Part shown: piece by piece, positions 15,789-21,989 of the stretch
Numbering within the stretch: position 1 is the stretch's first letter
Layout: every line of letters starts with the position of its first letter
NCBI GenBank assembly: GCA_002498845.1
Contig: DAJC01000030.1
Location: 1 to 37,773 of the forward strand
Source of the DNA: Thermoplasmatales archaeon UBA509
Lineage (GTDB): Archaea; Thermoplasmatota; Thermoplasmata; Thermoplasmatales; Thermoplasmataceae
DNA: 37,773 nt
Reading direction: 5' to 3'
Position numbers and translations under genes: made by a program
Notes under the pieces: generated by a model
The model's database searches: none
Seen by the model: the letters and a program-made list of their open reading frames with translations, nothing else
What the model was told of the DNA's origin: nothing

Positions 15789-16676
15789 CTGATCATGGAA
15801 AGGCTGGATAAGATTGTTTCTGAAGATCGGATGAGGAAATTCCCCAGCAGGATTATTGTGAAGATCATTGTGATCCTGCAGGTCTATGGCATTTCATACA
15901 GATCCTCATGCAGATTCTTCAACAACCATCCAGAACTCATGAATCTCGTTGGCATAGGGAAGATTCCAGACTTCCGCACTCTGTCATACAGGGCACTTGG
16001 AATTGACTGGCATGAGATCAGTGCCGGCATCATTGATCTCATTGAATCCAATGTGGAGAATGCTGCAATTGACAGCTTCATTGCGAAGACATGCAGGTAT
16101 GCAACTGCGCAGAGACGAAGGAAATCAGGCAAATATAAAGATCCTGAGAGTTCATGGGGTTATGGAACAAAAGGCTTTGAATATGGCAGGAAAACACATG
16201 TTGCACAGGATATTGATTCCCCTGCATTAGGGGAATGGAAGGCCACCACAGCTTCCCTTCATGACAGTATAATGGCCTTTCCAATGATTGATGCCGTCAG
16301 AGATCATGAATACATCCTCATGGATGCCGCCTATAATTCAGCTGGCATCTATGATTACATCTTGGACAACACACATGTCATCCCGGTGATAGATACCAAC
16401 AGAAGAAGAGGAATCGTTCCTGATAACTTGACGTTCAGCAGGAAGCAGGGCATAATCATCAGAGATAGGGAGAAAGCCAGATACAGGCTTAGATGGGAAA
16501 TAGAGCGGACATTTTCAATTCTTGAGGAGATACTGCATTCTGAACACATATGGTATGTCCGCAACAGGAACTATGATGTTGCCGTTGGTGAAAGGATAGT
16601 GGCATACAACTGCATTGTCCTGGTCAATCAGATAGGGCAGAGATCAAAGAGGGAAATAATGGATCTCGTTGTTTGA
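15768..16676 (+). CDS. IS5-like DDE transposase
   Basis: A 302-residue DDE transposase. The N-terminal part (~1-90) is a helical DNA-binding region with RSSCRFFNNHPELMN and IPDFRTLSYRA, as in IS5/IS4-like enzymes. Probable catalytic residues: D in AAIDSFIAKT (~107), D in YILMDAAYNS (~189) and E in RYRLRWEIERTFSILEE (~253), the last with the Y-(2)-R-(3)-E-type arrangement. The frame is intact from end to end, so it may be functional. The ATG at 15768 lies in a hairpin; the next Met, at 15795, is an alternative. A TATA-like aataatatt lies at 15751-15759, very close to the start. It stands between the synthase-like gene and tRNA-Val. Confidence 0.88.
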   Translation: MEANHIPLIMERLDKIVSEDRMRKFPSRIIVKIIVILQVYGISYRSSCRFFNNHPELMNLVGIGKIPDFRTLSYRALGIDWHEISAGIIDLIESNVENAAIDSFIAKTCRYATAQRRRKSGKYKDPESSWGYGTKGFEYGRKTHVAQDIDSPALGEWKATTASLHDSIMAFPMIDAVRDHEYILMDAAYNSAGIYDYILDNTHVIPVIDTNRRRGIVPDNLTFSRKQGIIIRDREKARYRLRWEIERTFSILEEILHSEHIWYVRNRNYDVAVGERIVAYNCIVLVNQIGQRSKREIMDLVV

Positions 16677-16693
16677 CGAATGTTTGGACACCC

Positions 16694-16722
16694 TAAAAAA
16701 ACGACAAACAGACTTTCTGTTT
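16694..16722 (-). terminator. Hairpin plus T-tract downstream of tRNA-Val
   Basis: aaacaga (16706-16712) and tctgttt (16716-16722) make a 7-bp stem with a 3-base loop; on the minus strand the stem is followed within 5 bases by seven T residues (16694-16700 region). It lies about 60 bases past the 3' end of the minus-strand tRNA and could end that transcript, or stop minus-strand transcription from entering the insertion sequence, whose right end touches the T-tract. Confidence 0.45.
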
Positions 16723-16781
16723 AAAATGCTATATATTTTCAACCTTCTACCATAATCAGTAGTCCGGAAACAACGGAAAGT

Positions 16782-16853
16782 GGGCTTGGCCGGATTTGAA
16801 CCGGCGGCCTTCGCTGTGTGAGAGCGATGTCATAACCGCTAGACCACAAGCCC
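16782..16853 (-). tRNA. tRNA-Val (anticodon CAC)
   Basis: On the minus strand the acceptor arms GGGCTTG and CAAGCCC pair fully; the anticodon stem TCGCT/AGCGA closes a 7-base loop CTCACAC whose central bases are CAC, reading valine GUG codons; the T arm is GCCGG-TTCAAAT-CCGGC. It is 72 nt, without an intron and without an encoded CCA. A TATA-like gcattaataac at 16877-16887 lies ~30 bases upstream. The insertion sequence ends about 90 bases beyond its 3' side. Confidence 0.95.
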
Positions 16854-16989
16854 TCTGTCTGGGGAAAATTGAATCCGCATTAATAACTTTGCACATTTTG
16901 TGTTAATTTCTACTTGCAATATTTTTATCCCAGTTCCACATTGGTGTAACGTCCTGGAAATTAGTATATGTGATTTGTGATCATATATG

Positions 16990-17160
16990 ACGACCCGGGA
17001 CTAAAATTCGTTTAGTCATGGGCCTCGGGATTAGCATCTGATGCGTCATCTGGCAGTGATCTCCCGATCAGCGACATACGAAAAATTCCCCAGAGGGTCA
17101 GCGGAACTACGAAACGTGACTAGCTCCCGTTAAACTGGGGAAAAGTCATTCCGAGGAGTA
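16990..17160 (+). ncRNA. Candidate structured 5' leader of the site-2 protease gene
   Basis: About 170 nt with no reading frame but several helices: gactaaa/tttagtc (16999-17005 with 17011-17017, loop attcg), tgatc/gatca (17057-17061 with 17066-17070), ttccccag/ctggggaa (17086-17093 with 17135-17142), and a closing helix cctcgg/ccgagg (17023-17028 with 17151-17156). The closing helix covers part of the Shine-Dalgarno gaggag (17153-17158) that serves the ATG at 17164. A TATA-like ttagtatatg at 16961-16970 would start RNA near 16990. The layout is that of a translational riboswitch or a thermosensor-like leader, but I cannot match it to a known class. It might also be an independent RNA processed from the mRNA. 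Confidence 0.5.
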
Positions 17161-17163
17161 CCA

Positions 17164-18249
17164 ATGGAGAACAGCAGCACTCTTACAAAAATGCAAAGCG
17201 ATGATCTGGAATACGTCGTTTCAACTGTAAAGCAGTACCTTAATGCATATGATATACAGGTCACTCCGGTAAACGTTAAATTCCTTTATGTCAACAGCGA
17301 CAACCCTGACATAGATCGAGCCTTCGATGAGATAAGGAAGGAACTTGTGCCCAAGGGCTATATACCATTCCTTTCAGAAGATGGAGAGCATTTCCTGGAG
17401 GTGACCAGGAGACCAAACGTGAAATTCCGTGGGGTCTATGTCAACATCATAATGCTTGTCCTGACCCTGGCGTCCACCATCTACGTTGGTTCAATATACG
17501 CCATCAACTTCGTTTCAGATCCAAGGGACCTTGGTCTCAGGGTTCTCTACGGATTTGTTTTCTTTTCACTGCCCCTGATGCTGATTCTTGGAATACATGA
17601 AACGGGCCATTATATTGTAGCCCGCCACCACAAGGTGAGGGCATCCCTTCCATTCTTCATACCATTTCCTGTGACTCTAGGCACATTCGGGGCTTTCATC
17701 TCACTGAGAGATCCAATCCCAAACAGGAGAGCCATGACCGAAATAGGCGTGGCCGGACCGATTTTCGGTTTCCTGACTGCACTTCCTCTGGTCTTTGTGG
17801 CCTCGTTTCTCTCACACTCATTTCCACCGCTTCACGATTACAGGATAGGTTTCTTCATAAATTTCCCCTTAATCTACCATGTACTCCATTTTGCAACGCC
17901 CCATGATGTTCCCGTCTTCCCCATGGTGCTTGCCGTATGGGTTGGGATGTTTGCCACAGCCATGAATCTTATCCCTGTTGGGCAGCTTGATGGCGGCCAT
18001 GTTGTCAGGGGACTCCTTGGGAGAAAGGCATCAATTGTTGACTACGTCTTCGTTGCTTTCCTTTTCATTCTGGGGTTCAGATATGACGGGTGGTGGCTTC
18101 TAGCCATATTTGTTGTGCTGCTGGGGCTAACGCATCCTCCTGCACTTGACGATTATGCAAAGATCAGGCCCATGGATATAGCGCTGGGTGTGTTTGCACT
18201 CATAATGTTTGTCCTCACTTTCACACCCATACCCATCAGCATCCACTGA
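17164..18249 (+). CDS. Site-2 protease family (M50) membrane metalloprotease
   Basis: A 361-residue intramembrane zinc protease. Residues 1-90 are a soluble N-terminal domain; about seven hydrophobic helices follow. The zinc site is HETGH at 145-149 and the third ligand lies in NLIPVGQLDGGHVVRG (~268-283, D276), the N-x-x-P-x-x-x-L-D-G motif. Enzymes of this family cut membrane-bound regulators within the bilayer or process other membrane proteins; the target here is unknown. It has a Shine-Dalgarno (gaggag) 5 bases before the ATG, unlike the many leaderless genes nearby, behind a structured leader. It ends 48 bases before nurA, which has its own TATA element. Confidence 0.93.
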   Translation: MENSSTLTKMQSDDLEYVVSTVKQYLNAYDIQVTPVNVKFLYVNSDNPDIDRAFDEIRKELVPKGYIPFLSEDGEHFLEVTRRPNVKFRGVYVNIIMLVLTLASTIYVGSIYAINFVSDPRDLGLRVLYGFVFFSLPLMLILGIHETGHYIVARHHKVRASLPFFIPFPVTLGTFGAFISLRDPIPNRRAMTEIGVAGPIFGFLTALPLVFVASFLSHSFPPLHDYRIGFFINFPLIYHVLHFATPHDVPVFPMVLAVWVGMFATAMNLIPVGQLDGGHVVRGLLGRKASIVDYVFVAFLFILGFRYDGWWLLAIFVVLLGLTHPPALDDYAKIRPMDIALGVFALIMFVLTFTPIPISIH

Positions 18250-18297
18250 CCTGATGCATGAATCATTTAATACTTCCCTGAATATCTTCATTAGCAG

Positions 18298-19341
18298 ATG
18301 AACGAAACATACGGGGACTTTGTATCATTTCTCAGGGAAAACCGGGAAAGGATCAGGGATGACCTGATCATGCCTGAATCATCTCCCAGAAGAGACCTTT
18401 ACTCGGATTCATTTCGCAGAAACTTTCTTCCGCCTCCATCCCATGGCTTCGGCAAGAATATATCGGCCACCGACAGCAGCGAATTCGTCAGGGAGCTCTA
18501 CAACGGCAAGAAGATAATTCTTGTGAGATCATATACATCAGCTGGGAAGACTATTTACAGCAGTTTTGTGCCCAGGGTCATGAACGTTGGCAGGGATGAT
18601 CTGCAGCGCTTCATTACCATGCTCATGGAACATTCTGAGCACATGAGCGTGCTCAGGATGCTTGAAATTGAAAGACCTGACATGGTGCTGATTGACGGTT
18701 CCATAAGCGGAAGGATAAACCGTGAGAGGCGCCGACTTCTTGCAGAAGGATACACTGAATTCCATAATGATTACGTGAAGTCACTTGCAGCAATGATTGA
18801 AAGGGCAGATTCACTTGGGATTCCCCTGGTGTTCATAGCCAAGAGTTCTGAATCAAGGGTCTTCAAGAAATTCCTGCTGGGAGAGATAGGTAAAGGCGCG
18901 GGCATGAAGGAACAGATCAGGACGGAACTGGATTCAGGGCTGAATGACCATTATCTCATAAAGTCCCTGGCAACCGGGCCCGGATATACCCGGCCCATAC
19001 AGCAGGCATCAATCCTGGGTGACGGGGATGCTGCAAAGGAGTACCTTTACCATACGACCCATATCCTGCCGGATGCAAGGGACCTACCACTCAAGATGGA
19101 TTTTGTGCTCCCCGGCGAGGAAATGGATTCTTCCGGAAGCCTTGCAAGATCCATAATATCCATGGCCTTCTGGGCATATGGCGGTTCCAAGGTCCACAAC
19201 CTCTGGCTTGCAGACATAGACAGGCTGGTTAAGTTCAGGAAGGAAGAAGTGGAGGATATCTACATGAAAACATTTGAGAGAGAAATAGGCATCAGTTTCT
19301 ATGAGACCAGGGGCGAAAGGCGTGCAAGAATCAGAATCTGA
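18298..19341 (+). CDS. nurA: NurA 5'-3' nuclease
   Basis: Nuclease that works with the HerA translocase to resect DNA ends. The 347 residues contain the spread acidic motifs of NurA: ATDSSEF (~58-64), VLIDGSISGR (~136-145, the DGS motif) and, near the C-terminus, LWLADIDRLVKFRKEE, a form of the conserved late motif that normally supplies a metal ligand. The start at ATG 18298 follows a TATA-like atttaatac by ~29 bases, so it opens an operon of four resection genes and is probably leaderless. Its end overlaps herA. In many archaea nurA is the last gene of this cluster; here it is the first. Confidence 0.9.
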   Translation: MNETYGDFVSFLRENRERIRDDLIMPESSPRRDLYSDSFRRNFLPPPSHGFGKNISATDSSEFVRELYNGKKIILVRSYTSAGKTIYSSFVPRVMNVGRDDLQRFITMLMEHSEHMSVLRMLEIERPDMVLIDGSISGRINRERRRLLAEGYTEFHNDYVKSLAAMIERADSLGIPLVFIAKSSESRVFKKFLLGEIGKGAGMKEQIRTELDSGLNDHYLIKSLATGPGYTRPIQQASILGDGDAAKEYLYHTTHILPDARDLPLKMDFVLPGEEMDSSGSLARSIISMAFWAYGGSKVHNLWLADIDRLVKFRKEEVEDIYMKTFEREIGISFYETRGERRARIRI

Positions 19342-20854
19342 GATAGGTTATGTGGTGGGCGATAACACCAGCGAAATGTTCAGATTTGTCATTGCTGAGG
19401 ATGCCCAGGTGAGGAAGTGGGAATATGTTTATGTGACCACATCCGGCAAGACCGTCCTGGGAAGGGTGGAACGGACCATTTCCAAGAGCGATCTGCTCAA
19501 TGACAGCATGGATTTCAACAGCGTAGCCCGTTATGTGGAGAGCGATCTGAACTATGCGGTGAACGTGTGCCTTGCCCGAACCCTGGGTTCCGTCATAAAT
19601 CATGATCTTGAGCTCTCCAGGGATTTCATCAGGCCTGGGACAGCGGTTTACAGGGCACCGTCATCCATGCTTGAAGGCATCTTCGGATTCGGCACAGAAG
19701 AGGGGCTGAACATTGGATACCTGGCCGACCGGCCGGATGTCCATGTGTCCGTTGATGTCAGGGGGATGCGAAGGCATGTGGCTATCGTGGCACAGACAGG
19801 TGCAGGCAAGAGCCATACTGCAGGCGTCCTCATGGAGGAACTCCTGAGGAAGGGCGCGTCCATCATAGTGCTGGATCCCCATGCCGATTATGTCCTGATG
19901 AGGCGGACCGGATCAGGATCATTCTACAACGGCTCCATAAGGGTGTTCCGCACACCTCTGAGCACAGGCAGGTATGATTCCGTGCAGAAGGGTATAGTTG
20001 ACGAGTTCACCCTGAGGTTTTCCGATCTTGAGGCGGATGACATCTCTGAGATAATGGGCATCAAGGAATCATGGACAAACCTGAGGAAGTCCGTGGAAAC
20101 CACCGTGAAGAACATGCACGGGCGGAGGGACTTTGATGATTTCGTTAAGACTGCCGAGGCACTTGAGCCTGAGGATTATCACAGGATTGCCGGCAGGATA
20201 AGGCTCCTCTCCAAGGTCAGGAGCATCTTTTCGGAACGAACCACGGGTCTGTCAGATTACCTTGCACCTGGAATGATGTCCATCCTTGATCTATCAGGCA
20301 TGGATCAGTTCCTGGCAGGATACTTCTCATACCGGGTGCTTGATGAGATTTACGATTCCAAGGTCACCTCAACCTACCAGTACCCCGTGTTTGTATTCAT
20401 TGAGGAGGCACACAACTTCGTGCCTCCTGGATCGCAGACGCAGATAGCCCAGATCATAAAGAAGATTGCATCTGAGGGCAGAAAATTCGGCATATTCCTG
20501 GTTGTCATAACGCAGAGGCCGGGCAAGATCGATCAGGATGTCCTCAGCCAGTGCAATTCCGAGATCATCCTGAGGATCACCAACCCGCTGGACCAGCGCG
20601 CCATCCTGGAGAGTGGAGAAGCAATAAGCCAGGCCGTCATAGATGACCTTCCTTCACTTAATGTGGGAGAGGCAATACTAGTGGGCCAGTTCGTGAAAGT
20701 CCCGGTTAACGTAAGGATCAGGGAGAGGGAGAGCATGGAAGGCGGCGGCGACATAGACGTGGTTGACATGCTGCGCAAAGCAAGGGAAGAAAGGGACAGG
20801 CGCAACGATCCAAAGGCAGAGAGGCAGAGGATTTCAAGGCTGCTGGGTGACTGA
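19301..20854 (+). CDS. herA: HerA hexameric DNA translocase/helicase
   Basis: FtsK/HerA-class ATPase that feeds duplex DNA to NurA. The N-terminal HAS barrel (~10-130) begins EIGYVVGDNT; Walker A is AQTGAGKSHT (~165-174), Walker B VFVFIEEAHNF (~365-375), and the region SEGRKFGIFLVVITQRPGKI with SQCNSEIILRITNP contains sensor and arginine-finger positions. The 517-residue length assumes ATG 19301, which overlaps nurA by 41 bases. GTG 19322 (510 aa) is an equally good or better start because family members begin just before the IGYV segment. It ends one base before the mre11 start codon region, so the genes are translationally coupled. Confidence 0.94.
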   Translation: MRPGAKGVQESESEIGYVVGDNTSEMFRFVIAEDAQVRKWEYVYVTTSGKTVLGRVERTISKSDLLNDSMDFNSVARYVESDLNYAVNVCLARTLGSVINHDLELSRDFIRPGTAVYRAPSSMLEGIFGFGTEEGLNIGYLADRPDVHVSVDVRGMRRHVAIVAQTGAGKSHTAGVLMEELLRKGASIIVLDPHADYVLMRRTGSGSFYNGSIRVFRTPLSTGRYDSVQKGIVDEFTLRFSDLEADDISEIMGIKESWTNLRKSVETTVKNMHGRRDFDDFVKTAEALEPEDYHRIAGRIRLLSKVRSIFSERTTGLSDYLAPGMMSILDLSGMDQFLAGYFSYRVLDEIYDSKVTSTYQYPVFVFIEEAHNFVPPGSQTQIAQIIKKIASEGRKFGIFLVVITQRPGKIDQDVLSQCNSEIILRITNPLDQRAILESGEAISQAVIDDLPSLNVGEAILVGQFVKVPVNVRIRERESMEGGGDIDVVDMLRKAREERDRRNDPKAERQRISRLLGD

Positions 20855-20855
20855 G

Positions 20856-21989
20856 ATGATCAGGTTTCTTCACATGTCGGATACGCACCTGGGCAGCAGG
20901 ATATACATGAGCGATGACAGGGAACAGGATTTCTACGATTCCTTTGACGAAGCCATGGATATAGCCATAAGTGAGAAGGTTGATTTCATAGTGCACTCCG
21001 GGGACCTCTTCGACACCTGGAGCCCCAGCAACTATGCACTTTCCAAATTCCGGGATTCAGCACTGAGGATGAGGGAGGCCGGGATCCCGATGTTCCTCAT
21101 CATGGGAGATCACGATCGCCCAAAGAGAACAGACTACCCGGCTGCCGAAATATTCAACTTCCTTGGAATAAGGCTTCTTGGAAAGGACGGGGTGGAAAGT
21201 GTGACCCATGAGGTTGGGAACGACCGTGTCCTTATTGCCGGCATATCAAATATGAAGGGGTTCAGGCGCAATGCACTCCTTGAAGAGTACCGCAGGGCAG
21301 ACGAAATTTCTGAGGGGAGCACAAACTCTGTCCTGATCTCGCACCAGGCCATAACAGGCTACCTTTATGATGAAGCATGCGAAGCAAGGCCCGAGGATCT
21401 TCCTGTTAACTTCTCATACCTTGCTTTCGGCCACGTCCATGACTGGGCCCTTAAGCAGGATCGGAGACCGGTGTTCTCCTATGCCGGGTCAACGGAGCTC
21501 AAGAGCACAAGGGAGATCCCGGCATTCATAAAGAACGGCAAGTCCGTGAACATTGTCAGCCTGGAAAACGGCATCGCCACCGTTGAGAGGAGAAAGCTCA
21601 AATCTGTGAGATTCCAGTACGCCATTGAGAGCAACCCCGCGGACTACCAGGCGGAAATAGATAAGGCCATTGAAAAATACTCCTCAAGGTTTGGGAACAA
21701 GAAACCTGTATTCACCCTCAGAATAGTTGGAAACGCAGACAAGGAAAGGATCAGATCAACACTGAAGTCCTATGATAACATAATTTTCAGGCCTCCCGAA
21801 TTCATCTCAGAAAAAGTGGAAGTTGAATCCAGGCCGGGAATGGAGAATATTGCTGACTACATAAATGCATATTTCAGCAGTGATCCCGAGCTTGCTGGAA
21901 TTGCCGCCAGGTATTACAGTATGGCAAGATCGGACAGGGAAGCTGCAATGAAATTCCTCATGGAAAAGCTGGGGGTCGGTGACCTGTGA
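20856..21989 (+). CDS. mre11: Mre11 DNA double-strand break nuclease
   Basis: Manganese-dependent 3'-5' exonuclease and endonuclease that acts in a complex with Rad50. Phosphoesterase motifs: MSDTHLG (D9, H11), VHSGDLFD (D49), MGDHDRP (~81-87), ISHQAITG, and FGHVHDW. The third motif is usually G-N-H-D with Asn binding metal; here it is G-D-H-D. The capping and Rad50-binding parts follow, giving 377 residues, normal for archaea. ATG 20856 is one base after the herA stop; the frame is open further upstream but the phosphoesterase core starts here. The stop overlaps the rad50 GTG by 4 bases, showing tight coupling of the two subunits. Confidence 0.95.
   Translation: MIRFLHMSDTHLGSRIYMSDDREQDFYDSFDEAMDIAISEKVDFIVHSGDLFDTWSPSNYALSKFRDSALRMREAGIPMFLIMGDHDRPKRTDYPAAEIFNFLGIRLLGKDGVESVTHEVGNDRVLIAGISNMKGFRRNALLEEYRRADEISEGSTNSVLISHQAITGYLYDEACEARPEDLPVNFSYLAFGHVHDWALKQDRRPVFSYAGSTELKSTREIPAFIKNGKSVNIVSLENGIATVERRKLKSVRFQYAIESNPADYQAEIDKAIEKYSSRFGNKKPVFTLRIVGNADKERIRSTLKSYDNIIFRPPEFISEKVEVESRPGMENIADYINAYFSSDPELAGIAARYYSMARSDREAAMKFLMEKLGVGDL

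Larger units (their letters stand above)
15699..16693 (+). mobile_element. IS5-like insertion sequence, about 1 kb
   Basis: One transposase gene is bounded by imperfect inverted repeats. The outer left end ggatgccc (15699-15706) matches the right end gggtgtcc (reverse complement of 16686-16693) at 6 of 8 bases, and the inner parts acgttcgacaa (15720-15730) and acattcgtcaa (from 16673-16683) at 9 of 11; the left arm has about a dozen extra bases between these blocks. Both ends are flanked by the dinucleotide TA (15697-15698 and 16694-16695), a possible target duplication, though two bases are weak evidence. The element looks complete and may be active. The left boundary could instead lie near 15709. 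Confidence 0.7.

Noticed and set aside
17037..17120. Hammerhead ribozyme in the protease leader
   Set aside because: CTGATG and CGAAAC occur, but the bases after the first do not pair with those before the second, so stem II cannot form.
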